Positions 34,188 through 42,420 of a stretch of 64,000 bases of DNA are shown here, in pieces. The notes below the pieces were generated by a model. That model was not told the origin of the DNA, ran no database searches, and saw only the letters and a program-made list of their open reading frames with translations. Made by a program: the position numbers and the translations under genes. Position 1 is the stretch's first letter, and each line of letters starts with the position of its first letter. Origin of the DNA: Ectopseudomonas khazarica (GTDB lineage Bacteria > Pseudomonadota > Gammaproteobacteria > Pseudomonadales > Pseudomonadaceae); the NCBI RefSeq assembly GCF_004521985.1, contig NZ_SBHZ01000014.1, positions 62,001 through 126,000 on the forward strand, in the 5' to 3' direction.

Positions 34188-34973
34188 ATGAGTTCCGCAC
34201 TTTGGGTCAGCAAGACCGGCCTGGCCGCCCAGGACAAGGCCATGAGCGCCGTGGCCAACAACCTGGCCAACGTCAACACCAACGGTTTCAAGAGCGACCG
34301 CGTGGTGTTCGAGGACCTGTTCTACGCCATCGAACTGCAGCCGGGTGCGCAGGCCGATGAGGTCAACACCGTACCCTCCGGCATCCAGCTCGGCAGCGGC
34401 GTGCGCGTGGCTGGCACGCAGAAGGTGTTCACCGAGGGCAGCATCCAGACCACCGGCCAGCCCATGGACCTGGCGATCATCGGCGCGGGCTTCTTCCAGG
34501 TGGAAGCGCCCAACGGCGACATCTACTACACCGAGAACGGCCAGATGCAGCTCAATGCCGAAGGCATGATCGTCAACTCCCAGGGCCTGCCGCTGACGCC
34601 GAACATCGAGGTGCCAGCCGGCAGCAGCCGCTTCACCGTGGGCAGCGACGGCATCGTCACCGCCGTGCTGGCCGGCGACACCCTGCCGTCCGAGCTGGGC
34701 CAGATCACCCTGGTCAACTTCACCAATCCGGGCGGCCTGGAAGCCCTTGGCGGCAACCTCTACCGCGAGACCGTGGCCAGCGGCGAGCCGGTGGAAGGCG
34801 TGCCGGGCGAGGAAGGCCTGGGCAACCTCAAGCAGGGCGTGCTGGAAGGCTCCAACGTGCAGGTGGTCGAGGCCATGGTCAACATGATCTCCATCCAGCG
34901 CGCCTACGAGGCCAACGCCAAGGTGCTCGACGCCGCCTCCGGCATGCAGCAGTTCCTCAACCAGACTGTGTGA
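34188..34973 (+). CDS. flgG: Flagellar distal rod protein FlgG
   Basis: 261 residues, the usual length. SSALWVSKTGLAAQDKAMSA and NNLANVNTNGFKSDRVVFED are canonical. C-terminal EGSNVQVVEAMVNMISIQRA and YEANAKVLDAASGMQQFLNQ complete the fold. It forms the distal rod passing the P and L rings. GAGGAG lies before the ATG, placed right after the repeat element. Confidence 0.95.
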   Translation: MSSALWVSKTGLAAQDKAMSAVANNLANVNTNGFKSDRVVFEDLFYAIELQPGAQADEVNTVPSGIQLGSGVRVAGTQKVFTEGSIQTTGQPMDLAIIGAGFFQVEAPNGDIYYTENGQMQLNAEGMIVNSQGLPLTPNIEVPAGSSRFTVGSDGIVTAVLAGDTLPSELGQITLVNFTNPGGLEALGGNLYRETVASGEPVEGVPGEEGLGNLKQGVLEGSNVQVVEAMVNMISIQRAYEANAKVLDAASGMQQFLNQTV

Positions 34974-34978
34974 TCGCC

Positions 34979-35641
34979 ATGATGCGCTTGCTTTCGCTGG
35001 TTCTGCTGTCGCTGCTCGGCGGCTGCGCCAGCTTCAACGAGATGCTCCCCGACGAAGACTCCAGCCAGTACCAGCCACTGGCGATGGACTACAGCCAGCC
35101 GCCGACCACCAGCGGCGGGCTGTTTCGCAGCGGCTACAGCGGCTCGCTGACCGGCGACAAGCGCGCGGTGCGGGTCGGCGACATTCTCACCGTGGTGCTC
35201 GACGAGTCCACCCAGTCGAGCAAGAGCGCCGGCACCAGCTTCGGCAAGAACTCCAGCGCGGCCATCGGCGTACCCACCGTGCTCGGCAAGACCTACGACC
35301 GCCTGGAAAGCTCCGCCGAGGCCAAGCGCGACTTCGAGGGCTCGGCCAAGAGCTCGCAGCAGAACACCCTGCGCGGCTCCATCGCGGTGACGGTGCATCA
35401 GGTGCTGCCCAACGGCACCCTGCTGATCAAGGGCGAGAAGGCCCTGCGCCTGAACCAGGGCGACGAGTACATCCGTCTGGTCGGCCTGGTGCGCACCGAC
35501 GACATCAACCGCGCCAATCAGGTGTCGTCGCAGAACGTGGCCAACGCCCGCATCTCCTACGCCGGCCGTGGCGTGCTCAACGACAGCAACTCGGCCGGCT
35601 GGCTGACGCGCTTCTTCACCCACCCGCTGTTCCCCCTCTGA
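34979..35641 (+). CDS. flgH: Flagellar L-ring lipoprotein FlgH
   Basis: 220 residues from the ATG at 34979 (34982 is equally possible). The lipobox LLGGC places a lipidated cysteine about residue 17, exporting it to the outer membrane where it forms the L ring. Family motifs include AVRVGDILTVVLDESTQSSK, GSIAVTVHQVLPNGTLLIKG and NQVSSQNVANARISYAGRG. It begins six bases after flgG. Confidence 0.94.
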   Translation: MMRLLSLVLLSLLGGCASFNEMLPDEDSSQYQPLAMDYSQPPTTSGGLFRSGYSGSLTGDKRAVRVGDILTVVLDESTQSSKSAGTSFGKNSSAAIGVPTVLGKTYDRLESSAEAKRDFEGSAKSSQQNTLRGSIAVTVHQVLPNGTLLIKGEKALRLNQGDEYIRLVGLVRTDDINRANQVSSQNVANARISYAGRGVLNDSNSAGWLTRFFTHPLFPL

Positions 35642-35650
35642 GGCCCGGTC

Positions 35651-36745
35651 ATGCTCTATCGCATCTGCGTCGCCCTGCTCCTGACCTGGCCGCTGTCGAC
35701 CCGCGCCGTACCGCTGATGGACCTGGTGGACATCGAGGGTATCCGGGGCAACCAACTGATCGGCTACGGCCTGGTGGTCGGCCTCGACGGCACCGGTGAC
35801 AAGAACCAGGTCAAGTTCACCAGCCAGTCGGTGACCAACATGATCAAGCAGTTCGGCATCAACCTGCCGCCGAACGTCGACCCGAAGCTGAAGAACGTCG
35901 CCGCCGTCACCGTCACGGCGGAGATACCGCCGTCCTACAGTCCGGGGCAGAGCGTCGACGTCACCGTCGCCTCGCTGGGCGACGCCAAGAGCCTGCGTGG
36001 CGGCCAGTTGCTGATGACCCCGCTGCATGGCGTCGACGGCGAGATCTACGCCCTGGCCCAGGGCGCCATCGTCGTCGGCGGCCTCAACGCCACCGGACAG
36101 AGCGGTTCCAGCGTGGCGATCAACTCGGCCAACAGCGGCCGGGTGCCCAATGGCGCGACGGTCGAACGCCTCATTCCCAGCGATTTCAGCACCCGTGAAG
36201 AGGTCATGCTGAACCTGCGCCAGCCCAGCTTCCAGACCGCCGCCAAGGTGGTCGAGGCGGTCAACGGGCGCTTCGGCAGCGGCACCGCCAGTGCGCTGGA
36301 CTCCACCAAGATCTCCATTCGCGCGCCAGTCACCAGCACCCAGCGCATCGGCTTCATGGCCATGCTCGAAGGCCTGGAGGTCGAGGAGGGGCGCGAGCGG
36401 CCGAAGGTGGTGTTCAACAGTCGTACCGGCACCGTGGTGGTGGGCCAGGGCGTGCGGGTCAAGGCGGCGGCGGTGGCCCACGGCACCCTCACCGTGACCA
36501 TCAGCGAGAACCCTCAGGTTAGCCAGCCGAATGCCTTCTCCGGCGGTCAGACCGCCGTGGTGCCGCGCTCCGACGTGGCCGTCAGCCAGGACAAGAATGC
36601 CATGTTCAAGTGGCCGGAAGGCGCCAGCCTGGACAGCATCATCAACACCGTGAACAGCCTCGGCGCCACCCCGGACGACGTCATGAGCATCCTCCAGGCG
36701 CTGGAGCAGGCCGGTGCCCTCAATGCCGAACTGATCGTGATCTGA
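35651..36745 (+). CDS. flgI: Flagellar P-ring protein FlgI
   Basis: 364 residues with a signal peptide (about 1-20, LYRICVALLLTWPLSTRA). FlgI motifs are IRGNQLIGYGLVVGLDGTGD, NVAAVTVTAEIPPSYSPGQS and the C-terminal LGATPDDVMSILQALEQAGA followed by LNAELIVI. It polymerises into the P ring in the peptidoglycan layer, helped by FlgA. Nine bases after flgH. Confidence 0.95.
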   Translation: MLYRICVALLLTWPLSTRAVPLMDLVDIEGIRGNQLIGYGLVVGLDGTGDKNQVKFTSQSVTNMIKQFGINLPPNVDPKLKNVAAVTVTAEIPPSYSPGQSVDVTVASLGDAKSLRGGQLLMTPLHGVDGEIYALAQGAIVVGGLNATGQSGSSVAINSANSGRVPNGATVERLIPSDFSTREEVMLNLRQPSFQTAAKVVEAVNGRFGSGTASALDSTKISIRAPVTSTQRIGFMAMLEGLEVEEGRERPKVVFNSRTGTVVVGQGVRVKAAAVAHGTLTVTISENPQVSQPNAFSGGQTAVVPRSDVAVSQDKNAMFKWPEGASLDSIINTVNSLGATPDDVMSILQALEQAGALNAELIVI

Positions 36746-36748
36746 ACC

Positions 36749-37867
36749 ATGAGCATCGTTTCCCTCGCGCAACACATGAACAGCCACCGCGGCAGCGCCG
36801 ATGGCATCGGCACGGCCCGCGAACAGCAGCTGCAGGCGGCGGCCGAGCAGTTCGAGGCGCTGTTCCTGCAGCAGATCCTCAAGCAGATGCGCAAGGCCAG
36901 CGACGTGCTGGCCGAAGGCAATCCGATGCGCAGTCGCGAGATGGACACCATGCGCGACTTCTACGACGAGGTGCTGGCCGAGACTCTGGCCGGCCGCAAG
37001 CAGACCGGCATCGCCGACATGCTGGTCAAGCAGCTCTCGGGTAACGGCAGCGCGCCAGACCTGCAGGGCGCCGCGCTGGCCGCACGCTCCGCCGAACTGC
37101 CGGCGCGCACCGGCAGCAGCCTGCTGGAGCCGCTGCGGGCAACCTGGCAGCGCGGCGTCGATAACCTCGGCAAGGTCTGGGACAAGGGCTCGGCGGGTTT
37201 CGTCGCCCTGGTCGAGCGGGTCATCCAGCAGGAGTCCGCCGGGCGCGTCGACGCCGTGTCGCCGAAGGGCGCGCGCGGCCTGATGCAGCTGATGCCGGAG
37301 ACCGCGCGCGAGGTGGCCGCCGAACTCGGCCTGCCGTTCAGCGAAGCACGCCTGACCAGTGACGCCGACTACAATAGACGCCTCGGCAGTGCCTACCTGG
37401 ACAAGATGCTGCAACGCTACGATGGCCATCAGGCGCTGGCGCTGGCGGCCTACAACGCCGGGCCGGGGCGGGTCGACGAATGGCTCAAGGTCAACGGCGA
37501 TCCGCGCAGCGGCGAGATCAGTACCGGCGCCTGGATCGAGCGCATTCCCTATCAGGAAACCCGCGACTACACGCGCAGGATCCTCGGCGACCTGGCCAGC
37601 CGCGAGGCGCCGCTGCAGGAGGCCGCGCAGCAGACCTCGCTCAGCCCCCAGACCCGCCAGCAGCTGGCCAGTGCCCTGAGCGCCGACAGCGGCCTGCTGC
37701 TGGGCGCCGTCGCCGGCAAGCAGGTGCTGGCGCGCGATGAATTTAAGTCCGCCGCCGATTCCGTCGCCCTGTCTTCGGTAACAGCCCAACGCGCTGCCGA
37801 CGACGCCCGTGCGCCGCGTCTGGCGGCCTTCGCTCAGCCGATGCGCTTCGAGCGTCAGGAGTCCTAA
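36749..37867 (+). CDS. flgJ: FlgJ: rod-cap protein fused to an SLT-type lytic transglycosylase
   Basis: 372 residues. Residues about 25-95 are the FlgJ rod-binding domain (QQLQAAAEQFEALFLQQILK, then SREMDTMRDFYDEVLAETLA). After a linker, residues about 150-280 form a Slt70-like domain: catalytic E162 in QQESAGR, GLMQLMP (177-183) and AYNAGPGRV (234-242). Typical gammaproteobacterial FlgJ instead ends in a GH73 glucosaminidase. It should open the peptidoglycan so that the rod can pass. Position between flgI and flgK is standard. Confidence 0.93.
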   Translation: MSIVSLAQHMNSHRGSADGIGTAREQQLQAAAEQFEALFLQQILKQMRKASDVLAEGNPMRSREMDTMRDFYDEVLAETLAGRKQTGIADMLVKQLSGNGSAPDLQGAALAARSAELPARTGSSLLEPLRATWQRGVDNLGKVWDKGSAGFVALVERVIQQESAGRVDAVSPKGARGLMQLMPETAREVAAELGLPFSEARLTSDADYNRRLGSAYLDKMLQRYDGHQALALAAYNAGPGRVDEWLKVNGDPRSGEISTGAWIERIPYQETRDYTRRILGDLASREAPLQEAAQQTSLSPQTRQQLASALSADSGLLLGAVAGKQVLARDEFKSAADSVALSSVTAQRAADDARAPRLAAFAQPMRFERQES

Positions 37868-37870
37868 GCC

Positions 37871-39238
37871 ATGAGCATCCTCAACCAGATCGCCTACAGT
37901 GGCGTGCGTGCCAGCCAGGTGGCCCTGGCCAGCACCGGGCAGAACATCGCCAACGTCAACACGCCGGGCTTCAGCCGCCTGCAGACCGTCACCGGTTCGC
38001 TGGCCGGGCAGGGTGGCCTGAGCGTCGGTGGCGGTGTCGAGGTGATCAGCATCCGCCGCATGACCAACGACTTTCACAACCAGCAACTGTGGCGCGCGAC
38101 CACCGAAGAGAACTTCTACGGCGCATCGCAACAGTACCTGACCGCGCTGGAGACACTGATGTCCGGCACGGGGTCGAGCATCAGCGCCGGCCTCGACCAG
38201 TTCTTCGCCGCGCTCAGCGAAGCCAGTGCCACGCCCGGCTCCATCGCCCTGCGCCAGCAGATCATCAGCGAGGCCAGCAACCTGTCCCAGCGCTTCAACG
38301 GCCTGAGCAGCAACATCGACGCCCAGGTCAAGGCGCTGCAGGAACAACGCACGGCCATGGCCACCGAGATCAACGGCCTCACCGAGAACATCGCCCTGCT
38401 CAACAAGAAGATCGTCGAGACCGAGTCGGTCAAGGGTGACAGCACGGCGCTGCGCGACCACCGCGAGAGCCTGGTGGGGCAGCTCAGCCAGTTCGCCAAG
38501 CTGCGCATCCACGAGGTGCCGGACGGCTCGCTCAGCGTTGCCCTGGCCAACGGTCAGCCGCTGGTGGCCGGGCCGACCGCCGGCCAGCTCGCCGTGGCGA
38601 TGACCGCGACCGGCGAGCAGGAGGTCAGCCTGGCCTTCGCCGGTACCAGCTTCCCGCTGCGCCAGGATGGTTTCGGCGGCGCGTTCGGCGGTCTCCATGA
38701 CGTCGAGTACGACAGCCTGCGGCCGAACCTCGACGCCCTGCACGACATGGCCAGCCAGCTGGCGCAGATGGTCAACGATGTGCTCGCCACCGGCTTCGAT
38801 CTCGATGGCAATCCGGGCCAGCCGCTGTTCGTCTACGACCCGGCCAGCACCACCGCGCTGCTGCGCATCGAGCCGCTGACGGCCGAGCAACTGGCGTTTT
38901 CCTCGACGGCGGGGGAGACGGGCAACAACGAGGTACTGCTCGACCTGCTCGGCCTGAAGAACCAGACCATCACGCTGAACGGCAGCCAGGTCACCCTCAA
39001 CGACGCCTATGCCGGCCTGCTTGGCCAGGTCGCCAGCGACAGCCGGCAGAACCAGGCCGACCTCAAGTCCGCCACCGCCGTGACCCAGCAGGCCCAGGCC
39101 CAGCGCGACAGTGTCAGCGCGGTGAGCCTGGATGAGGAGGCGGTCAACCTGATGACCTATCAGCAGGCCTACCAGGCCAACATGAAGGTGATCAGCACGG
39201 CCAACCAGTTGTTCGACGACATGCTTTCCGCGTTCTGA
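37871..39238 (+). CDS. flgK: Hook-filament junction protein FlgK (HAP1)
   Basis: 455 residues. N-terminal SGVRASQVALASTGQNIANV then TPGFSRLQTVTG, and C-terminal DEEAVNLMTYQQAYQANMKV are diagnostic. The central segment is shorter than in polar FlgK proteins (often 550-680 residues), which fits lateral HAP1. It forms the first junction ring between hook and filament. Three bases after flgJ. Confidence 0.94.
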   Translation: MSILNQIAYSGVRASQVALASTGQNIANVNTPGFSRLQTVTGSLAGQGGLSVGGGVEVISIRRMTNDFHNQQLWRATTEENFYGASQQYLTALETLMSGTGSSISAGLDQFFAALSEASATPGSIALRQQIISEASNLSQRFNGLSSNIDAQVKALQEQRTAMATEINGLTENIALLNKKIVETESVKGDSTALRDHRESLVGQLSQFAKLRIHEVPDGSLSVALANGQPLVAGPTAGQLAVAMTATGEQEVSLAFAGTSFPLRQDGFGGAFGGLHDVEYDSLRPNLDALHDMASQLAQMVNDVLATGFDLDGNPGQPLFVYDPASTTALLRIEPLTAEQLAFSSTAGETGNNEVLLDLLGLKNQTITLNGSQVTLNDAYAGLLGQVASDSRQNQADLKSATAVTQQAQAQRDSVSAVSLDEEAVNLMTYQQAYQANMKVISTANQLFDDMLSAF

Positions 39239-39262
39239 CGCGCTTTCTGGAGAGACCCGCTG

Positions 39263-40180
39263 ATGATGCGCATCACCAACTCGCAGATCACCTCGATGAT
39301 GCACAACTCGATGAACGTCAGTTCCGCCGAGTTGGGCAAGTTGATGCAGCAGATGGCCACCGGCAAGCGCATCCTGCTGCCGTCCGACGACCCCATCGCC
39401 AGCGTGCGGGTGCTGCGCGTGGAGCGTGAAGAGGCGAGCCTGGAGCAGTTTCGCAAGAACATCGCCAACGTGTCCGGCAGCCTGTCGACCCAGGAGGCCA
39501 ACCTCAAGTCCACCTCCGACGCCATGCTCAACGTGCGCGACCTGCTGCTGTGGGCCGCCAACGGCTCCAACACCAGCGAAGACCTGGCGGCCATGGCCGG
39601 CGAGCTGTCGATCATCGAGGACACCATCGTCAGCTTCGCCAACGTGCGTGACGAGGAGGGCCGCTACCTGTTCTCCGGCACCCTCAGCGACACCCAGGCG
39701 CTGACCTTCGATGCCGCGACCCAGACCTACAGCCTCACCGGCAACGACAAGCACCGCCAGGCAGCCGTGGCCAACGGCGTGCTGGTCGACGAGAACGTCA
39801 CCGCTGCCAGCGTGTACGGCACGGGCGTGGGCATGCTCAACGAGCTGCGCGGCCTGATCAACACCCTGCAGGACCCGGCGCTGGATGCCACCGACCCGGC
39901 CGTGCGCCAGCAGATCGTCGATACCATGGCGGCACTGGACGATGCGCATGGCCGGGTACTGGGTTCGATCACCGACCTGGGTGGCCGGCAGAATGCCCTG
40001 ACCCTGCTGGCCGACAGCAACGAGGACGTCTCGCTGGTCAACCAGAAGATCGAGGGCGAGCTGTCGCAGCTCGACTATGCCGGCGCCACCATCGACCTGA
40101 ACAACTACCAGCTGGCGCTGGGCGCGACCCAGAAGACCTACCTGAAGATCAACGAAATGTCGTTGTTCAGCCTGCTGTAA
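39263..40180 (+). CDS. flgL: Hook-filament junction protein FlgL (HAP3)
   Basis: 305 residues from the ATG at 39263 (GGAGAG nine bases before). The flagellin-like ends are present: ITNSQITSMMHNSMNVSSAE then MQQMATGKRILLPSDDP, and the C-terminal DLNNYQLALGATQKTYLKIN. It forms the second junction ring. The stop overlaps TAAGGAG, which serves as the ribosome site of the next gene. Confidence 0.94.
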   Translation: MMRITNSQITSMMHNSMNVSSAELGKLMQQMATGKRILLPSDDPIASVRVLRVEREEASLEQFRKNIANVSGSLSTQEANLKSTSDAMLNVRDLLLWAANGSNTSEDLAAMAGELSIIEDTIVSFANVRDEEGRYLFSGTLSDTQALTFDAATQTYSLTGNDKHRQAAVANGVLVDENVTAASVYGTGVGMLNELRGLINTLQDPALDATDPAVRQQIVDTMAALDDAHGRVLGSITDLGGRQNALTLLADSNEDVSLVNQKIEGELSQLDYAGATIDLNNYQLALGATQKTYLKINEMSLFSLL

Positions 40181-40192
40181 GGAGCCGCGCCG

Positions 40193-41221
40193 GTGATCAA
40201 GGTCGATAAGCAGCTCCCGGTCGTCACGGCGCTCGATCCACAGGCGCGTCGCCCGGTGCAGGGCGAACAGACCGCGCTGCGCACGCGCAAGGCGGCGCCG
40301 GCTGCCGAGCCTGCGGCCACGCCGCGTGGCAAGAGCACCAGCTTCAACCTGCAGCTCAACCAGCAGCTCACCTCGATGCAGGCGGCCGACAGCTACCTGG
40401 GCGAGCTGGCCGGGCGCCTCGGCCAGCTCAAGCTCAGCCTCAGCCGCGAGATCGGCAATGCCCAGGCGGGAGAGCGCGAAGCCCTCAAACGCGAACTGGA
40501 GCAGGTGCGCACGTTGCTGGCCGAGCGCGGCCAGCGCTCCGGCGAGGCGCTGGATGCCAGCTTCAAGCTGCGCCTCAACGAGCCGGTACGCAGCCGCTTC
40601 ACCCTGCAGGGGCTGGACTCCGTCGCGGCGGTGCAACAGGCCGGCCGGGAAACCCTGCTGTTCAGCGCCGGACGCAAGCTGGCCGAACCCCTGGCCGTGG
40701 TGCTCGACGAGGGCCTGAGCGAGCAGCAGATCCTGCGCCGTTTCAATGTCGGCCTCGGCCCGGCGGGCATTCGTGCCGAGCTCGACAGCGGTGGCGCACT
40801 GCGCTTCAGCGCGCGGGAAAGCGAATGGCAGCAGCTCAAGGGCGAGCTGCGCGTGCAGGGCGAGGGCAAGCTCGCGGCCAAGACCGCGACGGCCTTGCCC
40901 AGTCACGATGAGCAACTGCTGCGCCTGCCCGACGCCGCGCGCCTGGACGGTACCCGCGAGCTGCGCCGGGCGCTGGACGAAGTGGTCGAGGCGCTGGACA
41001 GGATCGGCTCGCTGCGCGAACAGCTCAGTCATCGCCAGGAGGAAATCCGCGAATTCCTGGCGCGTCACGCCGAGCAGAACGAGCGCGAGTGGGCGCGCGA
41101 TTTCGCCGGTGAGGTGTTCAACCTGATGAGCCGCAGCCCCAGCAGCTACGCGGCCGTGACCCAGACCGTGGTGGCGCAGGCCAACATCAGCCGCTCCAGC
41201 GTGGTCAGCCTGCTCTCCTGA
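40193..41221 (+). CDS. lafW: LafW-like protein after flgL, lateral flagellar accessory
   Basis: 342 residues from a GTG start with TAAGGAG nine to fifteen bases upstream. No signal peptide or membrane helix. The N-terminus is basic and Ala/Pro-rich; two helical, coiled-coil-prone segments (about 65-110 and 255-310, LGELAGRLGQLKLSLSREIG and LREQLSHRQEEIREFLARHA) flank a mixed central part. I see no known domain. In E. coli Flag-2 the gene directly after flgL is lafW, annotated as a hook-associated protein; the name is given by position, not by proven homology. Last gene of the flg operon. Confidence 0.6.
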   Translation: MIKVDKQLPVVTALDPQARRPVQGEQTALRTRKAAPAAEPAATPRGKSTSFNLQLNQQLTSMQAADSYLGELAGRLGQLKLSLSREIGNAQAGEREALKRELEQVRTLLAERGQRSGEALDASFKLRLNEPVRSRFTLQGLDSVAAVQQAGRETLLFSAGRKLAEPLAVVLDEGLSEQQILRRFNVGLGPAGIRAELDSGGALRFSARESEWQQLKGELRVQGEGKLAAKTATALPSHDEQLLRLPDAARLDGTRELRRALDEVVEALDRIGSLREQLSHRQEEIREFLARHAEQNEREWARDFAGEVFNLMSRSPSSYAAVTQTVVAQANISRSSVVSLLS

Positions 41222-41230
41222 GATTCCTCG

Positions 41231-41277
41231 GCCGTCAGTCGTCCTCCCCCCGTTTTCTGGCGACTGGCGGCTTTTTT
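41231..41277 (+). terminator. Terminator of the flgB-lafW operon
   Basis: GCCGTCAGTCG (41231-41241) pairs with CGACTGGCGGC (41261-41271) with one G-U pair and a 19-base loop; TTTTTT follows. Confidence 0.75.
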
Positions 41278-41559
41278 ACGACCTGCCGTCGCGCCTGTCC
41301 GGGCGGCGGCGGAGTTTTTTGTCCGATCGGCCAGAATTCCTGCCGAAAAATGCGACCGTCGGTCCGCTTCATGACTGGTCGCACAGAATGATGGCGTTTT
41401 ACCAGCTATGATCGGCGCCTTTTTTTCGGCATCCGGGTCACGCGCCCGGCATCCCTGCCCCCTCGCATTCCAATAAAAACCCCGCATTCAAGGGTTCAAC
41501 CCGTTACCGCAGGCAGTCGCCCGCGGTGCATTGCCTTGTTCTCGAATTGGAGTACCGAC
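41278..41559. other. Non-coding gap with a TGCGACC/GGTCGCA dyad
   Basis: Between the terminator and the PilJ-N gene there is no supported gene. A TGCGACC...GGTCGCA inverted pair with a long loop lies about 41350-41386, and CCGGGTCACGCGCCCGG forms a short hairpin near 41432-41448. A promoter for the next gene presumably lies here, but none is clear. Confidence 0.5.
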
Positions 41560-42342
41560 GTGTTGAAGAAGTACCTGACATTCATCCTGCTGGCCTGCAC
41601 CACGCTGGTCAGCATGCCCAGCCTGGCGCAGCTCACCGATTCCGAGGCCATGAACATGGCCGGCCTGCAGCGTTCGCTCGGCCAGCGCATGGCCAAGGAC
41701 TACCTGATGCTCGGCGCCGATGTGCGCGTGGACACCGCGCAGCGCCAGCTGCAGGAAACCATCCAGCGTTTCGAAGCCAGCCACAGGGCCCTCTCGGAAT
41801 ACGCGCCCAACGCCGAGATCAAGGCCGCCCTGGCCCAGGTCGGTGCGACCTGGTCGACCTATCGCCAGCAAGTCGAGGCCACGCCGGACCAGGCCCAGGC
41901 CGTGCAGGTGCTGGCGGCCAGCGAGCAGCTGCTGCAGCAGACCCAGACCGTGACCGATCTGATGGCCAAGCACGTCGGCGCGATGGGCGCGACGGTCAAC
42001 CGCAGCGGCTGGGCGCGGGTGCAGACCCAGCGCATCGCCATGCTCTACATGGCCAAGTCCTGGCGTGTGCAGATGCCGGACCTCGATGCCAAGCTGGACA
42101 AGTCCGTGAGCGACTTCGAGACCATCCTCAAGGAGCTGGAAGCCGCCGGCACGCCCAATGAAGAGATCGCCGCCGCCCAGCGTCGCGCCCGTGCCCACTG
42201 GGGTTTCACCCTCAAGGGCATCGATCTGCACGCCTCGCAGGACTTCGTGCCGACCGTGATCACCGTCAGCACCGACTCGCTGTTCCGCCAGCTCAACGAG
42301 CTGACCCGCCTGTACGCGGGCCTGAAAGCCAGCGAGTCCTGA
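41560..42342 (+). CDS. Secreted PilJ-N (type IV pili MCP N-terminal-like) domain protein
   Basis: 260 residues from a GTG at 41560; TTGGAG eight bases upstream selects it over the in-frame ATG at 41536. A signal peptide (about 1-24, LTFILLACTTLVSMPSLAQ) leads to an all-helical periplasmic protein. Two related helical units begin with NMAGLQRSLGQRMAKDYLML and WARVQTQRIAMLYMAKSW, the signature of the PilJ/NarX-type sensory module. There is no membrane helix beyond the signal and no output domain, so it would act as a soluble or tethered sensor or binding partner. The next gene is a diguanylate cyclase 78 bases on; a functional link is inference. Confidence 0.75.
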   Translation: MLKKYLTFILLACTTLVSMPSLAQLTDSEAMNMAGLQRSLGQRMAKDYLMLGADVRVDTAQRQLQETIQRFEASHRALSEYAPNAEIKAALAQVGATWSTYRQQVEATPDQAQAVQVLAASEQLLQQTQTVTDLMAKHVGAMGATVNRSGWARVQTQRIAMLYMAKSWRVQMPDLDAKLDKSVSDFETILKELEAAGTPNEEIAAAQRRARAHWGFTLKGIDLHASQDFVPTVITVSTDSLFRQLNELTRLYAGLKASES

Positions 42343-42420
42343 TCGCCTTTCGCCAGTCTGTCACCTGGGCCGCCTGCTTTTGCGTTATAACCAAGCGCAG
42401 ACGCGGCGGAGGTGGCAGGC

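Noticed and set aside
34904..41068. An open frame of over 2000 codons on the minus strand across flgG-lafW
   Set aside because: It is exactly antisense to a full set of recognised flagellar genes; such frames arise from GC-biased third codon positions. Its product is rich in His/Gln/Ala/Arg and matches no domain.
41350..41460. Riboswitch or small RNA before the PilJ-N gene
   Set aside because: Only simple inverted pairs are seen; no known riboswitch core (for example GEMM-type) could be recognised.
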